Shown: positions 1 through 10,186 of the stretch, piece after piece
Layout: each line of letters opens with the position of its first letter
How positions within the stretch are numbered: position 1 is the first letter of the stretch
Source: Taxillus chinensis
Lineage: Eukaryota; Streptophyta; Magnoliopsida; Santalales; Loranthaceae
Direction of reading: 5' to 3'
DNA length: 64,000 nt
Assembly: GCA_023512835.1 (NCBI GenBank)
Contig: CM042090.1
Coordinates: forward strand, 57,647,865 to 57,711,864
Translations under genes and position numbers: made by a program
Notes under the pieces: generated by a model
Told to the model about the DNA's origin: nothing
Seen by the model: only the letters and a program-made list of their open reading frames with translations
The model's database searches: none

Positions 1-529
1 AAATCGATTGTGGTTAAAGTGTTAGCTTGTGTGGCGGTGGAAGATTGTAAATTGTTGATGTGGTTGTTATTATGTCTGTTGAAATTATTGTATCACGACA
101 CCGCACTTGTACACATGGCATGTAGATGCTAGGAACATGGGATGGGTTGGGGAGACATGATCCCTACTGAGCTGTGGTTGCTCACCCCTCCTACTGTGTT
201 TGTTTGTTTTCCAGGGACTTACAGGCGTTAGGTGGATACACCAGGGTGGAAGACCCTCTTCACTTTATTGTTCATTTCAGTAATGTACTTTTATGATTTA
301 TGTAACCCCAGGGAGGGGAATGTACTAAGGGATTGAACTGTAATCAGGGACTTGGTTGTTTTGTGAACCTTTGATGTTTTGGAATTAAATAAAGATGTGG
401 CTTATTTGATTTATTGTAATTGTTAGACTTGCTTGTGTGGCATCCAGTAATCTAACCCCATTGCCCTCCATGTGGGTGAATGGGGAGTCACGTACCGGTT
501 TCCTCGGGTTGGAAATCCGGGGCGTGACA
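1..529 (+). mobile_element. 3' part of a Tekay-like gypsy LTR (E family), cut by the window edge
   Basis: The segment ends in GGGGCGTGACA at 529, the 3' terminus of the gypsy LTRs in this window. It reads almost base for base as the reverse complement of the inner part of the E-family LTRs at 41556-42060 and 47985-48500, including the block CCCTACTGAGCTGTGGTTGC near 161. No primer-binding site follows, and copia gag begins directly at 530. It is therefore a solo LTR or the 3' LTR of an element whose body lies to the left. The flank CGGAA (530-534) should be one copy of its target-site duplication; the other copy is outside the window. Confidence 0.88.
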
Positions 530-1555
530 CGGAAGAAGAGGAGGAATCCTCGGATGATGAGCCGATCACTAAGCCGAACGTCTGCCTCATGGCAAATACT
601 GAGGTACCTTTTATCTCTGAGCTCGTGAGTAAATTAGAATCTCTTACTACTGCATGTGATCATGAAAAGAATGAGAGACTAATAATTACTCAAATGTACA
701 AAGATATGGAAAGTCAGAATAAACGTCTTGAATTCACTATTAATAGACTCGAAAAGGACATCACTGACTTCAGAGGAAAAGAAGCTTGGTATCACGATCT
801 AAGAGCTGAAAATCATTTGTTAAATACCAATCTCTCAGGCCTAAAAGTTATAGTAAAAAGACTCGAAAATGAACTGAACAGAAAAGGAAATAAATCGTAA
901 GTGGCTAAAATCCGGGGAAATAGCCTCTACCTTTAGGACTGATCCTGACGACATCCGAGTCAAACCTGGCCTAGGTTCCGAACCATCAACTTCCATACCT
1001 CAAGCTACTGAGTGTCCTCCGGACTTCACTCCCAAACTAACCAATTTATATCCTGTTAGTACATCTAAACCGTTGGATGGTTTCATTTCAGGTGGCACCA
1101 TAGTTTATGACTGTGGAGTCGAGGTCGTTCTTGCACTTCCTGAACCAAGTAGCACCGTAACTAAAGATGAAGGGAAGGCTGCTGCAGTTAAAGCCAAAAC
1201 CGTAGCACCCAAAAAGAAAGACAAGGCTAAGGCCGACGCATTTAGGGCCAAGAGCGCGTCACCCAAACGCAATGGATTAGGCCACAAGGAACAGAGTAGA
1301 AAGTCTGTAAAAACTAAGAGACCTGTATCCCCTATTTGTACTTCACATTATAGTGTCTGTTCCATCTGTAGGGAAATGGGTCATTATCACTATGAATGTT
1401 GGAGTCTATCTGATAGCTGGCTTTGTAATCAATTTCAATCCAATAAAGATCAGTTTTATAAAAGGGGTTCTTCGAGCAAAACAAAATCTAAATCTAAAAG
1501 GAGTGTCTCTCCTAAGAAAACCCAAATAAAAGAAGTAGCTAAACTAACAAGTTAA
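530..1555 (+). pseudogene. copia gag remnant with CCHC zinc knuckle
   Basis: This is the C-terminal part of a copia capsid/nucleocapsid protein. An acidic start (EEEEESSDDE) leads into a coiled-coil-like segment at about 600-890. A stop at 898-900 marks a one-base shift; the next frame (from about 899, KWLKSGEIA) continues to 1555. A lysine/alanine-rich stretch (about 1170-1320) precedes CSICREMGHYHYEC, a full CX2CX4HX4C zinc knuckle near 1357-1400 that would bind the RNA genome. A basic tail (KSKSKRSVSPKK) follows. An in-frame ATG at 472 lies inside the upstream LTR, so it is not the real start. The true gag start was lost to that insertion. Confidence 0.8.
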
Positions 1556-2075
1556 TGTCAACTTGGAAAGCTAAGAGTCCTAGCAAAATCAAATCCGTAA
1601 ATGTTGACAATACTGTTGCTCTCTCTAACCGCCTGAAACAAGTTTGGGCACCAAAAGTGTAAACCGTTGTCTTTCAGGAGCATCTCTGGGAATGCATTGC
1701 TTGGATCACTTGAAATTAAAGATCAATAAAAGCAAGTGGATCCTTGATAGTGGATGCTCCGGGACATATGACGGGTGATCGACTCGCTTGTAGAAGTTAA
1801 TGATAAACAAGGTCCATCCGTTTCATATGGCGACAACAAAGAAAGGTAAGACTGTCGGGTATGGCACTCTAACTAACGGCTGTGTATCAATCACTAAAGT
1901 TGCACTAGTCGAAGGTTTAAAGCATAATTTGCTAAGTGTCGGTAATTTATGTGACAAAGGATTTCTTGTTTCCTTTTTGTCCAACACCTGTACGGAAGAG
2001 AAAACTTATCCAGGAGATGTTAAGTTATCCGGATCAAGAGATGGGGACATATATTCAAGTGGTCTTAAGAAATAA
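1556..2075 (+). pseudogene. copia aspartic protease remnant
   Basis: The core of the retropepsin-like protease that processes the copia polyprotein. The active-site stretch WILDSGCS is readable near 1738-1760. A small insertion just after it shifts the frame before the expected H-M-T-G-D motif, which reads on in another frame near 1765-1780. From 1800 the frame MINKVHPF...GKTVGYGTLTNG...LKHNLLSVGNLCDKGF gives the C-terminal half with the conserved H-N-L-L-S-V-G block. The catalytic Asp is present, but the frame is broken at least twice. Confidence 0.78.
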
Positions 2076-3015
2076 TTCTTCGACCCTGTATGCTTCCTCA
2101 CGAAAGCATCGAGATGAAGATAGTTGGCTATGGCACAAGCGATGCGCACATTTAAACTTTAAGACTTTGTCTAAATTAGCATCACTTGATCTTGTCACTG
2201 GTCTACCCAAACTCAAGTTCTCCAGAGACTCTCTCTGTCGAGAATGCCAACTTGGCAAATAGACCAAACATGGCTTTAAGAGCAAATCAGTTAACTCAAT
2301 AACTGCTCCTCTACAACTTCTTCATATAGACCTCTGTGGTCCTATATCTGTTCCATCACTAGCTAGTGCGAGATATACCCTTGTGGTTATCGATGATTTC
2401 ACCAGATACACATGGGTGATATTCCTGAAATCAAAGGATCAAACTTTTGAGCATCTTGTAGATCTCTTCAACTGGATAAGCAACTCACAAGGACTGAGCA
2501 TTAAATGCATCAGGAGTGATCATGGTACAGAATTTGATTTTTCAGAAATGAGATCATATTGTTCTGAACAGGGCATACAACATGACTTCTCTGCTCCCAG
2601 AACCCCACAATAAAATGGGGTAGCTGAGCGCAAGAATCGTACTTTAGTTGAAGCTGGTAGATCCATGTTAGCAGGGGCAACGCTTCCTCTCAGTCTATGG
2701 GCTGAAGCTGTGTCCACTACCTGTTATGTTCAGAACAGAACTCTAATAAATAAATCTACCATGAAAACACCCTATGAGATGTGGAGAGGACGAAAACCTT
2801 CAATTTCACATTTCAGAGCTTTTGGGTGTACTTGCTATATACTGTTAAAAGGCAAAGAGACCCGGAATAAATTTGAACCAAAATCTGATGATGGGATTTT
2901 TGTCGGGTACTCACTACATAGCAAGGCTTATCGGGTCTTCAATAGAAAACTTTTTAAAGTTGAAGAATCTATCCATGTGACTTTTGATGAAGCTAATCTC
3001 GATTGGTCAAAAGTC
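2076..3015 (+). pseudogene. copia integrase (GAG-pre-integrase plus catalytic core) remnant
   Basis: The zinc-binding pre-integrase domain shows LWHKRCAHLNF and CRECQLGK (about 2128-2262). The D,D,E catalytic core shows HIDLCGP (first Asp, about 2325), IRSDHGTEF (second Asp, about 2512) and NGVAERKNR (Glu, about 2616). Two in-frame stops interrupt it: TAG at 2260-2262 where related proteins have Gln, and TAA at 2611-2613 before NGVAERKNR, again a Gln position. Both fit C-to-T changes. The C-terminal part ([12 protein letters not shown]...DDGIFVGYS) is intact. The protein would insert element cDNA into the genome. Confidence 0.85.
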
Positions 3016-4440
3016 GGTTCTTCAAATTCTAATATGCAGGTCATGGACAGCAACGTCGATTATTCAAAGTTTATGAATGTTCCTGTTACACATCCTGACC
3101 AACCATGTAGCATCAGCGAAACACAACGAAATTTTATGGATGATGCTACGGATGACTCTGACTCCGGAATACCATTTAGCTCCGGATATACTCCTACGGA
3201 TACCCAAAATTCCGGAGCACCTTCAAGTCCGTCTGGACTAGTTAACACTGGAAGAAACAGTGTTGAAGAACCAACTAGTTCATCCGTACCTCTCAATACG
3301 GAAACATCTAGTCCGGACGAAGCTCAACCAGCCGATACAACTGAACCACCCAATCTGGAAGAGCTTCAAATTGTTCAAGATCATCCAACACATGCACAGA
3401 ATTATAGATGGACTCGAAACCATCCCTCAGATCAAGTGATTGGTGATCCTACTGTTGGTGTAAGAACAAGAGCAGCCACCTCCAACATGAGTCTTTACTC
3501 GTGTTTTCTATCTCAAATAGAACCAAAGGTAGTAGATGAAGCTCTTCAAGATTCGAATTGGATAAAAGCCATGCAAGAAGAGCTGAATCAATTTAAGAGA
3601 AATAATGTGTGGACCTTAGTACCAAGGCCTAAGTCTCAGCAAGTCATTGGCGTTAAATGGGTGTTCCGGAACAAGCTTGATACGGATGGAATAGTAATAC
3701 GGAACAAAGCTAGACTGGTAGCCAAAGGATATCGTCAAGAAGAAGGAATAGATTATGATGAAACCTTTGCTCCGGTGGCAAGAGTTGAGGCAATCCGAAT
3801 GTTTCTGGCGTATGCTTCATATGAAAACTTCATAGTTTATCAAATGGACATCAAAAGCGCATTCCTGAATGGAGACCTTCAAGAGGAGGTGTATGTTGAA
3901 CAACCTCCCGGCTTCATTGAACCTAAGGCAGGACATCTTGTCTACAAACTTTAGAAAGCTCTATATGGTTTGAAGCAAGCTCCAAGAGCCTGGTATGACA
4001 CACTGTCAGAATTCCTACTTGCACACAACTTCCAAAAAGGGAAGATAGACACCACCCTATTTCTACGAAAAGAGAAAGGACACACTCTGATCGTACAAAT
4101 ATACGTGGATGATATCATTTTCGGATCAACGAATCCAAAGCTTTGTGAAGAGTTTGCTAAGTTGATGACAGGCAAGTTTGAAATGAGCATGATGGGAGAA
4201 CTGTCCTACTTCCTTGGAATAGAAGTCAAACAATTAAAGGAAGGAATCTTCATTAATCAGGCTAAGTACACTCGCGATCTTATTAAGAAGTTTGGTATGG
4301 AAGGTTCATCTCCCATCAAAACTCCCATGCCTGTCAGTGCCAAGTTAGATCCGGATGTGGATGGCATATCGAGAAATGTGACCGACTACGGAGGGATGAT
4401 CGGATCCTTGCTGTATCTTACGAGCAAGTCGCCCAGACAT
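3016..4440 (+). pseudogene. copia linker and reverse transcriptase remnant
   Basis: A serine/proline/threonine-rich linker (about 3016-3510) precedes the copia RT_2-type reverse transcriptase. Visible motifs are W-x-x-AMQEE (about 3560), KWVFRNK (about 3655), KARLVAKGY (3706), FAPVAR (3769), [13 protein letters not shown] (3841), ALYGLKQAPRAWY (3959) and the catalytic YVDDIIFGSTN (about 4104-4136). One stop (TAG, 3952-3954) precedes ALYGLKQ, and a frameshift near 4430 breaks the thumb region. Both catalytic Asp of YVDD are kept, so the inactivation looks fairly recent. Confidence 0.88.
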
Positions 4441-4913
4441 TATGTTTGCAACTTGCATCTGTGCACGATACCAGGCAAATCCCAAGGAGTCACATATGCT
4501 TCATGTAAAACGGATATTAAGGTATCTCAAGGGAACGATGAATTTGGGACTCTGGTACCCAAAGGAGTCCAACTTCACCTTATCCGGATACTTTGATGCC
4601 GACTTCACTAGATGTCGCATCGACAGGAAGAGCGCAAGCGGTACGTGTCAGTTTCTAGGAAATAGATTGATCTCTTGGTTCAGTAAGAAGCAGAATTCTG
4701 TATCAACCTCTACCGCTGAGGCGGAATATATAGCTGTCGGAAGTTGCTGCGCATAGCTACTTTGGATGCAAAGTCAACTTACTGACTACGGTTTCAACAT
4801 GTCATCTATTCCACTCTACTGTGACAACACTAGTGCAATTGCCATCAGCAACAATCCTGTCATGCATCCTAAGACGAAGCACATTGAGGTCAGATATCAC
4901 TTCATATGCGATC
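4441..4913 (+). pseudogene. copia RNase H, N-terminal portion
   Basis: This continues the thumb/RNase H in a shifted frame from 4442 (KRILRYLKGTMNLGLWY). RNase H landmarks are GYFDADFTRC (first Asp), STAEAEYIAV (Glu) and [14 protein letters not shown] (Asp). A TAG stop lies at 4754-4756. The coding sequence runs to [11 protein letters not shown], where a gypsy solo LTR is inserted at 4914. The last five bases (CGATC, 4909-4913) are the target-site duplication, repeated at 7298-7302, where the reading resumes. Confidence 0.85.
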
Positions 4914-7297
4914 TGTAAAGACTCGTATTTGGGTAGTTTTGAGAGATAGTCATTCTATGGGAATGTAACTATCTGGACGGTAGTGTAGCCATCGATGTGA
5001 GCATTTTGACTGTACTTGGGCCCGATTTCGACTCGGGGCCCCGTTTGACCCGATTGTTGACTTTTTGGGGTTTATTGGTTGACTTTGCGTTTGAGCAGTC
5101 ATTTGAGTGTGATAATATCTGAACAGTGTTGTGCTCGTTATTTCGAGCGTTTTGACAGTAATTTGACTCAATTTGGAGTTCATGACCTCGGGAGGTCAAT
5201 TATTGCGTTCGGGTCAATTATTGCTGGGAGGCCAATTATTGGCAACGGTATATATATAATTAAGAACTGCCTTATATCTTTAATTGCCAATTATTGGTAC
5301 GTGCATGTTTGAACAAGAGAGAGAGAGAGAGAGAGAAGGTGAAGAGCATAGAGCTTTCTTGGCAATTTTGGGGCGATTGGAGCTCGTGGATTGCAAATAA
5401 TCTTCCAGGTAGGTGTCCTTAACTGTCTTATTTCGATCCTATCTCTGAATATGTGATCTGTAGATGTATGAGTGTGTATTTTATGAGGGTTGAGAAGTCA
5501 ACCATGGAGGTCTAGATTTAGATCTAGATGAATATATGATTTGTGTGTATTTATGATGTTATCGTGCGAATTAGAGGCGTTTAGGACGCGTTTTGAGGTA
5601 AATATTGCAGTTTATTGCGTAAAACAGATGTTTATGAGCGTCTGGGGGTCACTGGGTTGCTCCCACGAAGAACAGGCCAAAAACGATGATGAACGGTACC
5701 CTGGGCGAGTTTTAGAGTCGACAGGCCTGGTCAAGGACTATGGAGTCGCAGCTTTCGTAGTCGCTAGCGACTATGGAGTCGCAGCTATGGAGTCAGGACT
5801 TAGATAGTCGCAGCTATGGAGTCAGCAGCTATGGAGTCAACAACTTAGTTAGTCCGGATCAGTAGTCCAGAAGAGTTAGTCCGGATCAGTAGTCCAGAGG
5901 AGTTAGTCCGGATCAGTAGTCCGGAGGAGTTAGTCCGGATCAGTAGTCCGGAGGAGTTAGTCCGGATCAGTAGTCCGGAGTAGTTAGTCCGGAGGAGTTA
6001 GTCCAGAGTAGTTAGTCCGGATCAGTAGTCCGGAGTAATCAAGTCCGTAGCAGTGAAACAGTGATCCGTAGCATCAGTCCGGAGCATCAAATCCGTAGGA
6101 GTGAAACAGTGTTCCGTAGCAGTGCAACTGCACTGCACTGGACATTTACATTGTAAACCATTATGCCTAAGTATTATGCTTAAGTTACAATGTAAATAAC
6201 GAAATACCCCCCATTTGGATTCAAAGAAAAATACCAGAAAAATTAATTCCTACTATTTCAAAATGTGAAAATTGGGATTTAGTGTAAAATCTCGAAAAAA
6301 CCCAAAAGTTCGTAGTGGTGAATTTTTGGAAAGTGGGGTTAGACATCTTGGAAAAATCCCCAAAAATCAGATTATCTTATTTATGATAAGGGAACCCAAT
6401 GCCGAGACTTTTAATTTCAAGAAAATAGCTGCTATGAGTACTTCCTTCATAAATCAAGGGTTGAGGATTTACTTGTGAAGACTGGCTACAATTCTAAAGG
6501 AAATGTCGAGAATGACATGCCATACTAATGTTAGTATGTTGATGTGAGGTATTGGGGCATGAACTCCGTGACTTGTTTGGGTTTTCACCGTGATGCACCG
6601 ATGGTGCTATGTGGTTGACGTGGCAGGCATATGCACCGATGGCAGGCCTGTGTGGCGACTGTGGCCGGGCATATTGCGTTGTGGACAGGCTAAGGCCTGA
6701 GTTGAGCCGTTGAGCTCGTGGACGTAGGGCTGAGTGCCCTGAGCTGGGATCCCATGGAGGATCGTGGACAAGTTGTCCTGATGTTTGTTGCAGGCTGAGT
6801 CCTGATGATTGTGCACACTACACGGTGCACGAGTACACTGAGCATATAGTATAGACTTATATGTGTTGCATGATGTGGAGTGTTAGGGTCACCTACTGAG
6901 CTTGTCGCTCACCCCTACTTGTTGTTTACCCTTTTCAGGTGTGACCCGAGACTAGTGGAGGACTTTCTTCCAGGAGGACGCCCACTACTCTAATGTATGA
7001 CACAGTTATATTCTGTATTGTTTTATGTGATATCCCGGACATGGGTCCGTGGACAGTTGTATTTGCATACTGTATGATGTGATGTCTGTATGACTGTTTG
7101 ACTCTTTGTATGCATGATGATATATGGGAAAGTACAGGATTACCCTTGATGTATGACTGTACAGGGTTGCATATTTGAGACAGCACCCGCGGTGTAGTCT
7201 CTATTGGTGCTAGTCACCAACCCCTTGACCTTTCGGGTGCGGGCAAAGGGAAGTCATGTACCCGGTTCCGGGTTCCCTGGAATTCGGGGGCGTGACA
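4914..7297 (+). mobile_element. solo LTR of a distinct gypsy family, TSD CGATC
   Basis: The 2.4-kb segment begins TGTAAAGACTCG and ends GGGGGCGTGACA. It is flanked on both sides by CGATC (4909-4913 and 7298-7302), a perfect 5-bp duplication. It contains no primer site, gag or pol, so it is a solo LTR left by recombination between two LTRs. It holds a GA microsatellite (about 5316-5337), a tandem array of 27-bp units (5845-6050), and a weak version of the block shared by the other gypsy LTRs (ACTGAGCTTGTCGCTCACCC near 6894). Short open frames inside it show no domain. Confidence 0.93.
5845..6050 (+). repeat. 27-bp tandem array in solo LTR
   Basis: About seven head-to-tail copies of a unit built on GTTAGTCCGGATCAGTAGTC plus CGGAG/CAGAG. 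The later units are shortened. Just upstream (about 5736-5840) is a looser repeat of TATGGAGTCGCAGC. Confidence 0.85.
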
Positions 7298-7302
7298 CGA
7301 TC

Positions 7303-7439
7303 ATGTTCTCAAAAAGCATATTTCACTGGAACATGTTGCTACTGAAGATCAATTAGCAGACATACTTACAAAGCCCCTACCTGATGCGAGGTTTTCTGAA
7401 CTACTCTTCCGATTAGGTATGCTTGACTTCTCTGCATAG
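7303..7439 (+). pseudogene. copia RNase H, C-terminal end of pol
   Basis: Reading resumes after the solo LTR with VLKKHISLEHVATEDQLAD, then ILTKPLPDARFSELLFRLGM and a TAG stop at 7437-7439. The (D/E)QLADILTKPL motif is the standard C-terminus of copia pol. The join with 4909-4913 is clean across the duplicated CGATC, so this part was intact when the LTR inserted. Confidence 0.88.
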
Positions 7440-9109
7440 CTTCACATTTGAATTACCCAATAGTACATTTACTCTCAGAACATGCATTGTCCGTTTACTA
7501 AAAGTAGTAGAGACTTACTGACTGTATTGCTGATCATACTTACTGTTTAACGGGTTCATGTTTCTGATATTAATCGCAACCTCATGATGGGAGGATGCTT
7601 GCGTTTCCCGACTGAAGTCGTTTAAAGCTAACATAATTACAGTTTATATGATTTACCTCTTCCGGGTTCATGATCTTAACTTCCTTTAATCACCACATGA
7701 CAAAAGCATGTTCATTTAGATTACTCTATTAACATGCATAGTTGAAGAAGTGAAATGGGTTAGCTTGGAATGCCTGGTGGATGAATACTCAATCGCATCC
7801 GATCACATGAAGTATAGTTTTCTAATACGATAGACAGTCTTGAACTTCTACAAATCGGAACGGTCAACCGAGAGGATTGCACAATCTACGGGGAGAAAAT
7901 ACTTTATATATTATTCAAGAATGCCCCCCGTATATGTCTCATGACCTCTTTCCGATTGTCTATCCGAGGGGGAGCTTTTCATTGAGAGGATTAAATGATC
8001 TACGGGGAGCAGCAATGAACCCCTAATATGTCTCGGATTCTCCTTCCTCTAAACTATTACTTCTGGATCTGATGGACATGCTATTTTTGAATCGGAAAAG
8101 TGGCATGTTTGGATGTATTTTCTTTCTTCAACCATGCATTTTAATCGACTAATCATCTGCCTTCTTTTGACATGTGTTCGCTCTATCATTGTTCACTCAT
8201 GAATCCTAATGTGGCCAAATCATATGCTCTTTAATCAATCTTAGCTACGTTGTTCAGCAAGACGGTTTCGCTATGTTGACCTATATGAACCTGTGTATTG
8301 CTATCTGACATATGCCCTGATTCAGTAATATTGATCACTTTCACGTTTGCATACGTCTACTACATTCTTAGCCATGCATGAGTTCTGTTTCTCATTAGTT
8401 CGGATTATGTTGTTTTTCACTGATTATCTTCTCTAATCCGTACTAATCCTTGCCTGTTAAGCTTCTGTATTTTCAGATTATCCTTATTTAGCTACAGGTT
8501 CAGATTTTCTTTGCAACCGTATCGATAAATCCAGTCCATCGTCTCGGATTTGAAGTGTTGTGGTACTTCTCTTCTCTTCGACTTTTTGACTGCAAAGGAA
8601 TCTACTCTACTCTCTCACCAAACTCTATTTACGATGGACAAGGTCTATTATTCATCCGGATACTCTTCCACGACTATTATTTACTCCGGATGATTGTCGG
8701 CTCTTTCCTCCGGACTCCTGACATTGTTCAATTGTGACAATCCACGTATACTCATATGTCGCATGCTTTTGAGGAGGAATAATGATGATTCATTAAATAC
8801 ATATCTCGGGTTGCACACACACTTCTCTGGATGGCAACCAGTTGTTATCTTTACTTGGTCATGCGGTCTCCACGACATCGTTTCATTCGGAGGCGCCTCG
8901 ATATCCAGACTAATGACATCAGCATGTCGCGCGGGTCCCTATCTCACTCGCACATTCCTAGGCCCGCTGACATTTGCGGACTCGGTCTTATATGTTCTGA
9001 TCATTCCTGCGAAGCATGAGTATTGCTCATTTCAAATCCCTAAACCTCTTGTTGCTTCTTCCACTGTCAAGACCTCACCTTTCCTCTTATCCTTCCCATC
9101 CAATCTGCA
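7440..9109 (+). other. non-coding spacer between copia pol and the extra frame
   Basis: This 1.7-kb stretch has no recognisable domain. Two imperfect copies of a block containing GAGAGGATT, ATCTACGGGGAG and ATATGTCTC lie at about 7870-7950 and 7984-8045. Between them, CCGAGGGGGAGC (7966-7977) resembles a polypurine tract. SIRE-type elements commonly have such a spacer before a 3' frame; what it does here is not shown. Confidence 0.55.
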
Positions 9110-10186
9110 ATGGCACCCAGAATCTCTCTTTCCGGCGTTAATCCTGGCCATCTAGTTGATTGGAATGCTGTTTCTAATCCTCCGGATTGGTTTTTCCAGC
9201 TTCGCCCTCTCCTTGAAGCCTCGCATATACTCAGCCTGATCTCCAATCCCGTCGATCTTCTTATCGATGACATTCTTGAGTATTACCAATGGATTCGCTG
9301 CACCATCGATTCCATAACCTCTTATGTCCGCGGTGAATCCATCATCATCACTCCAGCTGTTCTCCGCGCTGCTCTCCACCTACCTCTTGGTGAACCACAG
9401 CGCCCGGATGCCGATCCAATGGCGGCTTCTATGGGTTGCACGAACAAGGGGAAGGAATACAAGGTGAAATCCTTCCAGGGTCGCTATCGATGTATGGCGA
9501 CTATTCTAAGTCGATGCCTACTGGCTCGCACATCCGCCCTGGACTCAGTTCCGTACGACCTTCTCCTGGCTATGTACGGCGTTTTTGAAGGTCTTCCGAT
9601 GGATTGGGGGATGTTCTTATTTCGTTTGCTGCAGAATGGTCCCAAAAACCATTCCTTCGGGCGCATCCTCAGCATTGTCTTCCGGCATCTACGTCCGGAC
9701 CATTTCGCCCGATTTGCTGCTGTCTCGTTTCCCTCGGCTTATTACCTCCGTTACCTTACACCGGACGGGAACATGACCGCTCGCCGACCCACTGTAGCTC
9801 TCCGCATTCTCCCTGCCTCAGAACAACAAGGCAGCTCTGTTGGTGACCCCTCCGATAGCCAAACCCACGAGGTCAGTTCTGCACACCGATCCTCCCGGAT
9901 TCGGTCTATTGTTGCGCCCTCCCACTCACGGGCCTCCCAGCCAAGCGTCCGTGCTGAACCGTCCGAGGTTACGGGGCCCTCTCAGCGCAGTGCGTCTAAA
10001 GCTGTTTCCTCAGCCCCCTCTGCTGCTGATGTCCCCACTCCCTCCACATCCGCTATTGCTGCCGCGGTTGATACCGGTGTTCTTTGCGCCACCGCCGATG
10101 TCCCGGCCGCTTCTCCAGGAAGCCCCTTTGCCTCCCCCTACCTCAACCCCGAGATTACCTTGACCATCTCTCCGCCGACACCTTAA
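9110..10186 (+). pseudogene. extra copia frame, N-terminal plant-transposon-protein-like domain
   Basis: Starts at ATG 9110 (MAPRISLSGVNPGHLVDWNA). About 230 residues with an alpha-helical look follow, including SYVRGESIIITPAVLRAALH and the stretch from CMATILSRCLL to DSVPYDLLLAMYGVFEGL. This resembles the 'putative plant transposon protein' domain (the Transposase_32 or PTPD type), often found with Ulp1 proteases in plant mobile elements; that assignment is from memory of the family pattern, not a search. Then comes a Ser/Ala/Pro-rich low-complexity region. The frame shifts by one base near 10150 and continues at 10084-11079. A diverged homologue lies at 54668-55465. Its role in the element is unknown. 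Confidence 0.6.

Noticed and set aside
472..628. Reading frames starting at 437 and 472
   Set aside because: The starts lie in the upstream gypsy LTR and run into copia gag by chance of the insertion; they are not natural gene starts.
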